A DNA stretch of 64,000 bases from Symbiodinium natans. Lineage: Eukaryota > Sar > Dinophyceae > Suessiales > Symbiodiniaceae. Within the stretch, counting starts at the first letter, position 1; each line of letters starts with the position of its first letter. A program made the position numbers and the translations under genes. The notes below the pieces were generated by a model. The model was not told where the DNA came from. It worked only from the letters and a program-made list of their open reading frames with translations, and did not search any database. The stretch covers positions 2,096,229-2,160,228 of the forward strand of contig CAJNDS010002634.1 in the NCBI GenBank assembly GCA_905221605.1, written 5' to 3'. Positions 46,744-59,850 of the stretch are shown piece by piece.

Positions 46744-47650
46744 TGGCACACCGCTGTACATGCGGGCTCGTGAACAAACAGAAAATCAGCAGGGGGCAGG
46801 AGCACGGCCATGGGTCTCCTGCTAACAAAGACGCCCATGGTTCGTGGTGAAGCAGTTGGAGACGTCCAACTGTGTACCTGCGTGATTGTCTTAGACATCC
46901 TGTAACGCAAGCTGTGCATGGTGCATCATCGCTGTTGCTTCAACCAGTCCTTCAAGAACGAGATTTTCATTTTGGACATTTGGTATTTGAGCATGGGTGA
47001 ATTCTTGGTGCCGTGAGCATGACATACCCCAAACCCCAGAAGACCTCGAGCCCATCAAGCTTGACTGGAATGTGATGCATGAGCATGTCTTCTGAGCATG
47101 TTGTCGGAGCATGTCCAGCGAACGAGCATGAACATGGACGAGAGCATGGAGAAGGTTCGGAACATGAGTGTTAGAGCATATGAGCATGCACTGTGGAGCA
47201 TCGGAGCGCGATGAGCAGAGTTGCGGGAGCATGAAGTGTGTAGCATCAGAGCATGACTTGCAGAGCATCTGAGCGTGATGAGCAGAATTGTGCGAGCATC
47301 AACTGTGGAGCATCAGAGCATGAATTGTAGAGCTTCTGAACGTGGTGAGCAAGCTTGTGTGAGCATGAGTTGTGGAGCATCGGAGCATGACTTGCAGAGC
47401 ATCTGAGCGTGATGAGCAGAATTGGGTGAGCATAAACTGCGGAGCATCAGAGTGTGAATTGTAGAGCATCGGAGCGTGATGAGCACAGTTTGCAGAAGAC
47501 CCTAAACCCTATATGATATGTCATATAAACATCCATTCGCGACCCTTCTACCTCATCACTCACGAGCTCATCCACTACCTCTTGATTGAGCATGTCCTTC
47601 TCCAGCAGATCTCCAACTACATGAATATGTGGAACACTAAAACAAAAAGT
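46737..47650. repeat. 914-bp duplicated segment, copy 1
   Basis: Matches 51666-52579 at a constant offset of 4929 with no difference noticed at the points checked. It begins GTGTGTGTGGCACACC, includes the GAGCAT-rich block, and ends CACTAAAACAAAAAGT. Frames inside are identical in both copies and unrecognised. Confidence 0.95.
47080..47490. repeat. GAGCAT-rich minisatellite (copy within duplication 1)
   Basis: Imperfect repeats of GGAGCATCAGAGCATGAATT and TGAGCGTGATGAGCAGA. The same block recurs at 52009-52419 as part of the duplication. Confidence 0.85.
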
Positions 47651-48143
47651 GTGTTATACAGCCAGCCCGCCCTCGCCTTGGGCCGCGGGTGTAGGTGGAG
47701 CCTCGCTCCTACGCGTTCATGCTGCCTATGTTAGTCTTCACTTCGGTGCGGACGCATAGGATAATCCAAAAATGTGAGCTCACCTGGCGAGTGAGAATGC
47801 AAAGTACTATTGTTTTCGTGCACTAGTAACATGCCGGGCCCACTAATGTGGGTGCCACCGATGCCCAGCAAGACGGCCGGCGTGCCGTATGTTCCTCGAT
47901 TGTTAGTCCTGACCCAGCATCCGGCGTGATTGGCAACGTTTTCTGTTTTGTTTGTTTTTTGCGGCTGCAACAGTTTGGTTACGTTTAACGCAGCATTCAA
48001 CCAGCGTTTGAAAGTGGATCCAGATGATCAACACTTCGCAGTTCATGACCTTTGAGTTGAAGGGCTGGACATCGTCAACTTCTACGTCCACAAGCAGCAC
48101 CGGCAAACCCCAGCCCTTTACCCTCAACCCTAAACCCTAACTG
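47651..48143. other. Spacer without recognised features
   Basis: Nearly 500 bp between the duplication and the FNIP-like array. A short frame at 47731-48000 (minus) is unremarkable. I see nothing else. Confidence 0.5.
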
Positions 48144-51130
48144 CACGTCGAGCGCCTCGAGCACCTCGAATGAGCAGACCCTCGCAGGTGACTTCAACCA
48201 AAGCGTGGACAACGTGGCCTTTCCCGGAAGCTCGTAGTCCTTGAGCTTCGGATATGCGTCCAACCAGAGCGTGAACAATGTGGGGCTACACGGCAGCTTG
48301 CAGTCCTTGTGCTTCGGGTTCGCTTGCAGCCAGCACTTCCAGAATGTCACGTTGCCTGACAGCCTGCAGTCCTTGAGCCGTGGAGGTGTTCTACGTCAAC
48401 AAGCAGGACGTCCAGCACCTCAACGTCCAGCACCTTCACGTCCAGCACCTCACCGTCCAACGCGACCATGTCTTCCAGTAGCAGTACAACATCCACTACA
48501 TCGACCTCTTCGACGTCCAGTTCGTTCACGTTAACTTCATCAACGTCTACTTCAGCCACATCTACGTCATCCAGCGGAGGGTTTAGGGTTTAGGGTTTCG
48601 GGTTTAAATCCTCGACCTCGACGTCATCGAGCACCAGCTCATGAAGCTAGACATCGTCGACTTCTACGTCCACAAGCAGCACCGGCAAATCCTAGCCCTA
48701 AACCCTTAACCCTAAACCCTAACAGCACGTCGAGCGCCTCGAGCACCTCGAACGAGCAGACCCTCGCAGGTGACTTCAACCAAAGCGTGGACAACGTGGC
48801 CTTGCCCGGAAGCTCGCAGTCCTTGAGCTTCGGCAATGCTTCCAACCAGAGCATGAACAATGTGGGGCCGCCCGGCAGCTTGCAGTCCTTGAGCTTCGGG
48901 TTCGCTTGCAGCCAGCGCTTCCAGAATGTCACGTTGCCTGACAGCCTGCAGTCCATGACCCCTGGAGGCTCATCAAGCTAGACATCGTCGACTTCTACGT
49001 CCACAAGCAGCACCGGCAAACCCTAGCCCTAAACCCTCTACCCTAAACCCTAACAGCACGTCGAGCACCTCGAACGAGCAGACCCTCACAGGTGACTTCA
49101 ACTAAAGCGTGGACAATGTGGCCTTGCCCGGAAGCTCGCAGTCCTTGAGCTTCGGCTATGCTTCCAACCAGAGCGTGAACAATGTGGGGCCACCCGGCAG
49201 CTTGCAGTCCTTGAGCTTCGGGTTCGCTTGCAGCCAGCGCTTCCAGAATGTCACGTTGCCTGACAGCCTGCAGTCCATGAGCCCTGGAGGCTCATCCAGC
49301 TAGACATCGTCGACTTCTACGTCCACAAGCAGCACCGGCAAACCCTAGCCCTAAACCCTCCACCCTAAACCCTAACAGCACGTCGAGCGCCTCGAGCACC
49401 TCGAACGAGCAGACCCTCGCAGGTGACTTCAACCAAAGCGTGGACAATGTGGCCTTGCCCGGAAGCTCGCAGTCCTTGAGCTTCGGCTATGCTTCCAACC
49501 AGAGCATGAACAATGTGGGGCCACCCGGCAGCTTGCTCCTTGAGCTTCGGGTTCGCTTGCAACCAGCGCTTCCAGAATGTCACGTTGCATGACAGCCTGC
49601 AGTCCTTGAGCCCTGGAGGCTCATCCAGCTAGACATCGTCGACTTCTACGTCCACAAGCAGCACCGGCAAACCTTGGCCCTTTACCCTCAACCCTAAACC
49701 CTAACCGCACGTCGAGCGCCTCGAGCACCTCGAATGAGCAGACCCTCGCAGGTGACTTCAACCAAAGCGTCGACAATGTGGCCTACCCGGAAGCTCGCAG
49801 TCCTTGAGCTTCGGATAGCTTGCAGCCCTTGTGCTTCGGGTTCGCTTGCCAGCACTTCCAGAATGTCACGTTGCCTGACAGCCTGCAGTCCTTGAACCGT
49901 GGAGGTGTTCTACGTCAACAAGCAGGACGTCCAGCACCTCAACGTCCAGCGCCTTCACGTCCAGCACCTCACCGTCCAACGCGACCATGTCTTCCAGTAG
50001 CAGTACAACATCCACTACATCGACCTCCTCGACGTCCAGTTCGTTCACGTTAACTTCAACGTCTACCTCAGCCACATCTACGTCATCCAGCGGAGGGTTT
50101 AGGGTTTAGGGTTTCGGGTTTATATCCTCGACCTCGACGTCATCGAGCACCAGCTCATGAAGCTAGACATCGTCGACTTCTACGTCCACAAGCAGCACCG
50201 GCAAACCCTAGCCCTAAACCCTCAACCCTAAACCCTAACAGCACGTCGAGCGCCTCGAGCACCTCGAACGAGCAGACCCTTGCAGGTGACTTCAACCAAA
50301 GCGTGGACAATGTGGCCTTGCCCGGAAGCTCGCAGTCCAGCGCTTCCAGAATGTCACGTTGCCTGACAACCTGCAGTCCTTGAGCCCTGGAGGCTCATCA
50401 AGCTAGACATCGTCGACTTCTACGCCCACAAGCAGCACCGGCAAACCTTGGCCCTTTACCCTCAACCCTAAACCCTAACAGCACGTCGAACGCCTCGAGC
50501 ACCTCGAACGAGCAGACCCTCGCAGGTGACTTCAACTAAAGCGTGGACAATGTAGCCTTGCCCGGAAGCTCGCAGTCCTTGAGCTTCGGCTATGCTTCCA
50601 ACCAGAGCGTGAACAATGTGGGGCCACCCGGCAGCTTGCAGTCCTTGAGCTTCGGGTTCGCTTGCAGCCAGCGCTTCCAGAATGTCACGTTGCCTGACAG
50701 CCTGCAGTCCATGAACCCTGGAGGCTCATCAAGCTAGACATCGTCGACTTCTACGTCCACAAGCAGCACCGGCAAACCCTAGCCCTAAACCCTCCACCCT
50801 AAACCCTAACAGCACGTCGAGCGCCTCGAGCACCTCGAACGAGCAGACCCTCGCAGGTGACTTCAACCAAAGCGTGGACAATGTGGCCTTGCCCGGAAGC
50901 TCGCAGTCCTTGAGCTTGTGAACAATGTGGGGCCACCCGGCAGCTTGCAGTCCTTGAGCTTCGGGTTCGCTTGCAGCCAGCGCTTCCGGAATGTCACGTT
51001 GTCTGACAGCCTGCAGTCCATGAGCCCTGGAGGTGTTCTACGTCAACAAGCAGGACGTCCAGCACCTCAACGTCCAGCACCTCCACGTCCAGCACATCAC
51101 TGCCCAGCACGGCAAACCCTCGCCCTTAAC
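48144..51130 (+). repeat. FNIP-like coding-repeat array interleaved with telomere-like tracts
   Basis: Eight units start with CACGTCGAG near 48144, 48725, 49057, 49379, 49708, 50242, 50482 and 50813; the basic period is about 320-330 bp, with longer and shorter variants. Plus-strand frames read DFNQSVDNVALPGSSQSLSF, NQSVNNVGPPGSLQSLSFG and QRFQNVTLPDSLQSM, close to FNIP/LRR-like repeats (LP.SL.SL.FG..FNQ). Each stops after GGSSS or at a short linker, followed by CCCTAGCCCTAAACC-type telomeric DNA. Two long units and the last contain a second module encoding VNKQDVQHLNVQHLHVQHL. Probably decayed gene fragments amplified as a satellite; no unit is an intact gene. Confidence 0.75.
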
Positions 51131-51665
51131 CCTCAACCCCAAACCCCAACGCTTACAGCCAGAGCTTGGAGAATGTGGCCCTGCAGGAGCCCTACTACCA
51201 CCCATATCTGCACTAGCAACAATTTTCCTCTTTTCGGTCAATGTTCATTTTCAAAAACGAGTCCAGTACTATGGCCACTACCTCCAGTCTCTTGGATTGG
51301 AGAGCTTTCGGGCATCCAGATCCTTGAGTTTCAGCGGCTTCACCTCATATAACATTTCACATAGCACGTAACCCTAAACCCCACACATGAGCAACCACGT
51401 CTTCCAGTAGCAGAACATCCACCACATCAACCTCTTCGACTTCCAGTTCGTCTACGTCACCTTCACGAACGTCAACTTCGGCCACATCTACTTCATCCAG
51501 CAGGGATTAGGGTTTAGGGTTTAGGGCTTAGGGTTCACATCTTCGACCTCGACGTCACCGAACACCAGCTCATCAAGCTCGACGTCGTCGACTTTTACGT
51601 CTACAAACAGTATCAGCGCCAGCGCAACCCTAAACCCTAAACCCTAAGACGACGCCCCGAAAGGG
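51131..51665. other. Tail of the FNIP-like array with further telomere-like DNA
   Basis: Degenerate remnants of the second array module continue (CACATCTACTTCATCCAGCA near 51480) with TTTAGGG-like tracts at about 51507-51535 and 51625-51648. No gene seen. Confidence 0.55.
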
Positions 51666-52579
51666 GTGTGTGTGGCACACCGCTGTACATGCGGGCTCGT
51701 GAACAAACAGAAAATCAGCAGGGGGCAGGAGCACGGCCATGGGTCTCCTGCTAACAAAGACGCCCATGGTTCGTGGTGAAGCAGTTGGAGACGTCCAACT
51801 GTGTACCTGCGTGATTGTCTTAGACATCCTGTAACGCAAGCTGTGCATGGTGCATCATCGCTGTTGCTTCAACCAGTCCTTCAAGAACGAGATTTTCATT
51901 TTGGACATTTGGTATTTGAGCATGGGTGAATTCTTGGTGCCGTGAGCATGACATACCCCAAACCCCAGAAGACCTCGAGCCCATCAAGCTTGACTGGAAT
52001 GTGATGCATGAGCATGTCTTCTGAGCATGTTGTCGGAGCATGTCCAGCGAACGAGCATGAACATGGACGAGAGCATGGAGAAGGTTCGGAACATGAGTGT
52101 TAGAGCATATGAGCATGCACTGTGGAGCATCGGAGCGCGATGAGCAGAGTTGCGGGAGCATGAAGTGTGTAGCATCAGAGCATGACTTGCAGAGCATCTG
52201 AGCGTGATGAGCAGAATTGTGCGAGCATCAACTGTGGAGCATCAGAGCATGAATTGTAGAGCTTCTGAACGTGGTGAGCAAGCTTGTGTGAGCATGAGTT
52301 GTGGAGCATCGGAGCATGACTTGCAGAGCATCTGAGCGTGATGAGCAGAATTGGGTGAGCATAAACTGCGGAGCATCAGAGTGTGAATTGTAGAGCATCG
52401 GAGCGTGATGAGCACAGTTTGCAGAAGACCCTAAACCCTATATGATATGTCATATAAACATCCATTCGCGACCCTTCTACCTCATCACTCACGAGCTCAT
52501 CCACTACCTCTTGATTGAGCATGTCCTTCTCCAGCAGATCTCCAACTACATGAATATGTGGAACACTAAAACAAAAAGT
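51666..52579. repeat. 914-bp duplicated segment, copy 2
   Basis: Second copy of 46737-47650, including the GAGCAT block. Its right end runs directly into the long GT microsatellite, whereas copy 1 is preceded by a short one. Confidence 0.95.
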
Positions 52580-53551
<972 letters not shown>

Positions 53552-55177
53552 ACTGTGGAGGTCACTGGAGCTTCCCTACCTTTTCGATCAATTTTGCTGC
53601 CCCTCATCTTGGGTTTCAGATTCTCCAGGTTTTGGTGCAAGGCCTGAAGGCAGAAGAGGAGAAAAGAAGGGTGCAGAGTCAACATCGGTGGAAACTGCAG
53701 CTTGGAAAAGTTCAATGCTTTGAAACAAGTGTTTTTAAAAGCCTCTGACAGTGCCGTTTGGACAGACATCAACTGCAGGACGAGACGAGTTCAACCGTGG
53801 TGTTGATTCGTTAAGGTTGCGCGCGACGCCCAAGCCAAGCCACTTGAAAATTGCAAAGTGTATTACCAGAATGTGAATAAGTGCGAGCGAAGCGAGCGAA
53901 ACACCAGAGTAAATTCAACAAATTTGACTGATCAAGTGTTGATTTTGAGGTTTTTTTCAACATTTTCGGAGACTTCAGAAATTTTGAAAATTCGTTGAAT
54001 GGTGCTGAATCCAGGGAAGAATTGCAACACGCAACCAAAAACGAAAGACAAAGAATTGAGGGCAACCAGCCTGAAAGAAAGCAGAGTTTCTTCTGCTCAA
54101 TCTTCTGTCAAATTTCAGTGTGCTTTGAATTTCTGTTTGGCCATTCTTAAAAATCAAAGACAAGAGAAAGCAATCGAAGCTTTGTCAAAAGTCGAATGGA
54201 ATGGAAATCGAGGCTGGGCGACTCTCAAGTTGTTCTGGCCATAATGAGGAGAAGTTAGTGTGATTGTTTTTTTTTCAATGTTAGCAAGAACTGCAAAAAC
54301 ATTGGTTTTTCTTTTTGAACTTTGGAGAAATCGACAAAACACTGGAAAGAAGCCAGAGTCGTGAACTTGGACAACTTTCTTCAGATTCAGCAGCAGACTT
54401 ATGCACAGCAACACTTTGGTTTGTTCAGTTCAAATTGCCTTTGCCCGTCTGAACAGAATTTTTCTCTTGCTTTTTGCTCAATGTTTTCTTTGTTGTCGGA
54501 ATGATTTCTCGGTTGAGTTGCAAGCTTCAGAAAAAGAGAGTTTCGAGAGACCGCCCTGAACTAAAACACAAACAGATCGTTTAGCAAGTGTTTTGGTGAG
54601 TGCTGTCAGCCTGGTAAGCTGTCGATTAACCAGAAAGACAGTGAAAAAAATTGCAATCGGAACTTAAGATATCCATAAGAATGTGCATTTTGTAGTTTCG
54701 GCTGTTCTTCCTAAGTGTGCATGTGCAAGAGTGTTGTAGATGTGTGTGTGTGTGTGTGTGTGAGCATTTGTGGTTGCAAAGTGGGTTGGTTTGCGGGTGC
54801 ATGTCTTTGGCTTCAGTGTGCAAGGAAAGTGTCAGTGTGTGGGTAAAGGGTGGTAACGCATGGAGTCTCAGAAGTGACACCAATTAAAAAAAAACAGTGA
54901 CCTTGCAGTGGTGTCTGTGTGTGTTTACCTTGTTTTCATTGTGAATGGGTGTGGTGTGTTGTTGTTTTCGGCGTTTTGGCAGAGAGTCGTGTGTGTCATG
55001 GTGTGGTGCAAAGTGGCTTTGGTGGGTGGTGTGCGTTTGCGTGTGTGTCGGCTGGGTTCTGCTGGCTGTTCAAGTGTGGAAGTGTGCGGGTGGTGAAAGG
55101 TGTGTGGATTTGGAGACACAAAAAGAGGGCAAGAAATCAACTCCAAAAGGTAGGGAAGCCGAAGTGACCTCCACAGT
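53552..55177. mobile_element. 1626-bp inverted-end unit, copy 1
   Basis: Begins ACTGTGGAGGTCACT and ends with its exact reverse complement AGTGACCTCCACAGT; the inverted similarity continues through CTTCCCTACCTTTT. Copy 2 lies at 55685-57310, differing by a handful of substitutions. No coding sequence longer than about 125 codons and none recognised; it contains a short GT run near 54741-54762. It could be a non-autonomous DNA transposon, or an LTR, since the ends inside AC/GT are TG and CA. Confidence 0.75.
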
Positions 55178-55684
55178 GCGAGAAAGATCGCGCGCGAACA
55201 ATGCAAGAGTGCTTTGTCTTGAATGCCAGCTAAAGACAAGTTTAGCAAAGCCAAGAACACGCGTATCGACGGCGTTTTTTGTTTTCTTGAGTGTTGATGC
55301 AAACAGTATCGAATAGAAAAAATCTTGTTTGTCTGTGAGTTGATTTCAATTATTATTGTACTCGAAAGGGTTCCAAAAGCAGCTCAATTCTGGGCACCGA
55401 AAACGGGCCCTAGATTTTGGATTTCCTGTGTGAACATACAAGGCCACCCAGGTTGGAGCCTCAAATTGGAACCCAAGTTTAGGAGCCATTTGTGGGCCCA
55501 GTTGCGGCGTTTTTTCACACACGGGAAGCCAGATCCTGCTTTCACAGCTCCTCGTTGCGAGTAAAACAAATAAGCCTCTCAGTCGGTTCCAGTCTAAGTC
55601 TTGTGTCAGTCTTCCCCCAAAAATTCGAACAGCAGGCAGCAAGGCGGCAAAGTGTGAACTTGTTTGGCGCCGGAACTTTCTCTA
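55178..55684. other. 507-bp segment between the two inverted-end units
   Basis: The ends are weakly inverted (GCGAGAAAG at left, CTTTCTCTA at right). In an LTR interpretation this would be the internal domain of a minimal element, but there is no clear tRNA primer site or polypurine tract. No gene recognised. Confidence 0.5.
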
Positions 55685-57310
55685 ACTGTGGAGGTCACTG
55701 GAGCTTCCCTACCTTTTCGATCAATTTTGCTGCCCCTCATCTTGGGTTTCAGATTCTCCAGGTTTTGGTGCAAGGCCTGAAGGCAGAAGAGGAGAAAAGA
55801 AGGGTGCAGAGTCAACATCGGTGGAAACTGCAGCTTGGAAAAGTTCAATGCTTTGAAACAAGTGTTTTTAAAAGCCTCTGACAGTGCCGTTTGGACAGAA
55901 ATCAACTGCAGGACGAGACGAGTTCAACCGTGGTGTTGATTCGTTAAGGTTGCGCGCGACGCCCAAGCCAAACCACTTGAAAATTGCAAAGTGTATTACC
56001 AGAATGTGAATAAGTGCGAGCGAAGCGAGCGAAACACCAGAGTAAATTCAACAAATTTGACTGATCAAGTGTTGATTTTGAGGTTTTTTTCAACATTTTC
56101 GGAGACTTCAGAAATTTTGAAAATTCGTTGAATGGTGCTGAATCCAGGGAAGAATTGCAACACGCAACCAAAAACGAAAGACAAAGAATTGAGGGCAACC
56201 AGCCTGAAAGAAAGCAGAGTTTCTTCTGCTCAATCTTCTGTCAAATTTCAGTGTGCCTTGAATTTCTGTTTGGCCATTCTTAAAAATCAAAAACAAGAGA
56301 AAGCAATCGAAGCTTTGTCAAAAGTCGAATGGAATGGAAATCGAGGCTGGGCGACTCTCAAGTTGTTCTGGCCATAATGAGGAGAAGTTAGTGTGATTGT
56401 TTTTTTTTCAATGTTAGCAAGAACTGCAAAAACATTGGTTTTTCTTTTTGAACTTTGGAGAAATCGACAAAACACTGGAAAGAAGCCAGAGTCGTGAACT
56501 TGGACAACTTTCTTCAGATTCAGCAGCAGACTTATGCACAGCAACACTTTGGTTTGTTCAGTTCAAATTGCCTTTGCCCGTCTGAACAGAATTTTTCTCT
56601 TGCTTTTTGCTCAATGTTTTCTTTGTTGTCGGAATGATTTCTCGGTTGAGTTGCAAGCTTCAGAAAAAGAGAGTTTCGAGAGACCGCCCTGAACTAAAAC
56701 ACAAACAGATCGTTTAGCAAGTGTTTTGGTGAGTGCTGTCAGCCTGGTAAGCTGTCGATTAACCAGAAAGACAGTGAAAAAAATTGCAATCGGAACTTAA
56801 GATATCCATAAGAATGTGCATTTTGTAGTTTCGGCTGTTCTTCCTAAGTGTGCATGTGCAAGAGTGTTGTAGATGTGTGTGTGTGTGTGTGTGTGAGCAT
56901 TTGTGGTTGCAAAGTGGGTTGGTTTGCGGGTGCATGTCTTTGGCTTCAGTGTGCAAGGAAAGTGTCAGTGTGTGGGTAAAGGGTGGTAACGCATGGAGTC
57001 TCAGAAGTGACACCAATTAAAAAAAAACAGTGACCTTGCAGTGGTGTCTGTGTGTGTTTACCTTGTTTTCATTGTGAATGGGTGTGGTGTGTTGTTGTTT
57101 TCGGCGTTTTGGCAGAGAGTCGTGTGTGTCATGGTGTGGTGCAAAGTGGCTTTGGTGGGTGGTGTGCGTTTGCGTGTGTGTCGGCTGGGTTCTGCTGGCT
57201 GTTCAAGTGTGGAAGTGTGCGGGTGGTGAAAGGTGTGTGGATTTGGAGACACAAAAAGAGGGCAAGAAATCAACTCCAAAAGGTAGGGAAGCCGAAGTGA
57301 CCTCCACAGT
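55685..57310. mobile_element. 1626-bp inverted-end unit, copy 2
   Basis: Same length and orientation as copy 1 at a constant offset of 2133. Substitutions include GACAGAAATC versus GACAGACATC and CAAACCACTT versus CAAGCCACTT. Confidence 0.8.
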
Positions 57311-57751
57311 AAACCCTTACTGCATCCAGGCCCGGGTTACGGATGAACCGGGCCAAAACCCTTTTCCCCAAACCTGTTGGCCCAAGTGAGCTGAGCTTCG
57401 GAATGCTTCGATAAGCCCACCTTTCTCCATGCCCCTGCACTTCTGGCAAAACCAGACAAAGAACGTTTGCATGCGCGGGCATGTACCCTGATGGTTTCCG
57501 AAACCATTGCGCAGAGCATCAACCTGCATTAACTTACCTCCAACCGTAGCTGCTCCCCTTGCCCTTAAAATTCTCTGAAGAACTGAATCTAGACTGCATC
57601 GCCTCGGAACAAAGATACAAGCCTGAAACCACGATACCAGCCAGTTACCCTTACGATTCCCTCATGCATAGCTGCAGAGAAGGGACATTTAGGAGCTGCG
57701 AATTGTGCTCTTTCCCCCAGCATCGACTCCCTGAAAAAGTCTTGGCATCGA
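57311..57751. other. Spacer without recognised gene
   Basis: Several short minus-strand frames, none convincing. No repeat noticed. Confidence 0.5.
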
Positions 57752-58162
57752 TCACACGTCCGCTTTGCGGAGTGGCAGCAGATACATGGAAAAACCTGTC
57801 ACGAGCTGGCTTGCGGTGTCGTCAGCCATCTTGCGACCTCGACACATCTGCGTTTTGCTCAATGTCAACAGGCCCAGGTGGTCGCTTATGAAGGTGCCGT
57901 TGGTGTCCACCTCAGGCTTGAGATGCACGAAATTGCTGTACATCGACGGGAGAACGTCGAGCAAAAAAGGTCCCGGCAGAAGGGCCTGATCAAACATCAG
58001 CTGCACATCCACCGGCTGCCACCGCGGTAGCTTCGCTAGGGCCCGGTCTGTCCTTTTCTTCCCGTTGCCTTTGCCCTTGGAGTGCTCTGTGACGCCAGAC
58101 TCCTTTCGCAAAGTAGGCCACAGATCGGTGAAGTCTGGCCTCCAACCGTCATGGACCGTCAT
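57752..58162 (-). CDS. Possible exon of an unrecognised protein
   Basis: 136-codon minus-strand frame. From about residue 30 it reads like ordinary globular protein (RALAKLPRWQPVDVQLMFDQ, DVLPSMYSNFVHLKPEVDT, MADDTASQLVTGFSMYLLPL) and not like satellite DNA. The first residues overlap the start of the GTCATGGACC satellite, so a 3' splice site inside the frame is more likely than the first ATG. I recognise no family. Confidence 0.35.
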   Translation of the reverse strand: MTVHDGWRPDFTDLWPTLRKESGVTEHSKGKGNGKKRTDRALAKLPRWQPVDVQLMFDQALLPGPFLLDVLPSMYSNFVHLKPEVDTNGTFISDHLGLLTLSKTQMCRGRKMADDTASQLVTGFSMYLLPLRKADV

Positions 58163-58776
58163 GGGCCCCCATGAGCGTCCATGAGCGTTCCGGAACTCTC
58201 ATGAACTTCCATGCCTTCGAACCCATGAGCGTCATGGTCGTCGGGCCCTCCCCCTCGCCTGGCATCCTTGTTCCCCCCACGGCCCCATGAGCATCCATGA
58301 GCGTTGCGCAACCGTCATGGACCGTCATGGGCCCCCATGAGCGTCCATGAGCGTTCCGGAACTCTCATGAACTCCCATTCCCCCGAACTCATGAGCGTCA
58401 TGGTCGTCGCGGCGCTCCCCCGGCGTTCTTTTCCCCGCACAGCCCCGTGAGCGTCAATGAGCGTTGCGCAACCGTCATGGACCGTCACATGGGCCCCCGT
58501 GAGCGTCCATGAACGTTGCGGAGCTCTCATGAACTCCCATGCCCCCGAACCCATGAGCGTCATGGCCGTCGCGGCTCTCCCCTGGCGTCCTTTTCCCCCA
58601 GCGTCCATGAGCGTTCTGCAACCGGCATGGACCGTCATGCGCCCCCATGAACGTCCATGAGCGTTGCGGAACTCTTATGAACTCCCGCGCCCGAACCCAT
58701 GAGCGTCATGGTCGTCGCGGCGCTCCCCTGGCGTCCTTGTTCCCCCACAGCCCCATGAGCGTCCATGAGCGTTGCG
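58142..58776. repeat. Higher-order satellite, unit about 150-175 bp
   Basis: Four successive degenerate units carry CAACCGTCATGGACCGTCAT, GCCCCCATGAGCGTCCATGA, GCGGAACTCTCATGAACTCC and TGAGCGTCATGGTCGTCGCG. The first half of each unit is the apparent parent of the 29-bp minisatellite that follows. Confidence 0.85.
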
Positions 58777-59850
58777 CAACCGTCATGGACCCCCATGGAC
58801 GTCTCCAACCGTCATGGACCCCCATGGACGTTTCCAACCGTCATGGACCCCCATGGCACGTTTGCGACCGTCATAGACCGCCATGGACGTCTCCAACCGT
58901 CATGGACCCCATGCACGTCTCCAACCGTCATGGACCCCATGGACGTTTGCAACCGTCATGGACCGCCATGGACGTTTCCAACCATCATGGACCCCCATGG
59001 ACGTTTGCAACCGTCATGGACCGCCATGGACGTTTGCGACCGTCATGGAGCCTCATGGACGTCTCCAACCGTCATGGTCCCCCCATGGACGTTTCCAACC
59101 GTCATGGACCCCCATGGATCCACGTTTGCAACCGTCATGGACCCCCATGGACGTTTGCAACCGTCATGGACCCCATGGACGTTTCCAACCGTCATGGACC
59201 CCCATGGACGTTTGCAACCGTCATGGACGTTTGCAACCGTCATGGACCCCCATGGACGTTTGCGACCGTCATGGACCCCCATGGACGTCTCCAACCGTCA
59301 TGGACCCCCATGGACGTTTGCAACCGTCATGGACCCCCATGGACGTTTGCGACCGTCATGGACCGTCGTGGACGTTTCCAACCATCATGGACCCCCATGG
59401 ACGTTTCCAACCGTCATGGACCTGCATGGACGTTTGCGACCGTCATGGACCCCCATGGACGTGTCCAACCGTCATGGACCCCCATGGACGTTTCCAACCG
59501 TCATGGACCCCCATGCACGTTTGCAACCGTCATGGACCCCCATGGACGTTTGCAACCGTCATGGACCCCCATGGACGTTTGCGACCATCATGGACCCCCC
59601 ATGGACGTCTCCAACCGTCATGGACCCCCATGGACGTTTCCAACCGTCATGGACCCCCATGGACGTTTGCAACCGTCATGGACTTCCATGGACGTTTGCA
59701 ACCGTCATGGACCCCCATGGACGTTTGCGACCATCATGGACCCTCATGGACGTCTCTAACTGTCATGGACCCGCATGGACGTTTCTAACCGTCATGGACC
59801 CCCATGGACGTTTGCAACCGTCACGGACCCCCATGAACGTTTGCAACCGT
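58777..59850. repeat. 29-bp minisatellite, about 37 copies
   Basis: The consensus combines ACCGTCATGGACCCCCAT and GGACGTTTGCA, with CTCCA, TTCCA or GCGA variants and occasional shorter units. Because 29 is not a multiple of three, all three plus-strand frames cycle through the same peptides (PTVMDPHGRL, QPSWTPMDV, CNRHGPPWTFA) and stay open for 300-370 codons. This is a consequence of the repeat and not evidence of a gene. Confidence 0.92.
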
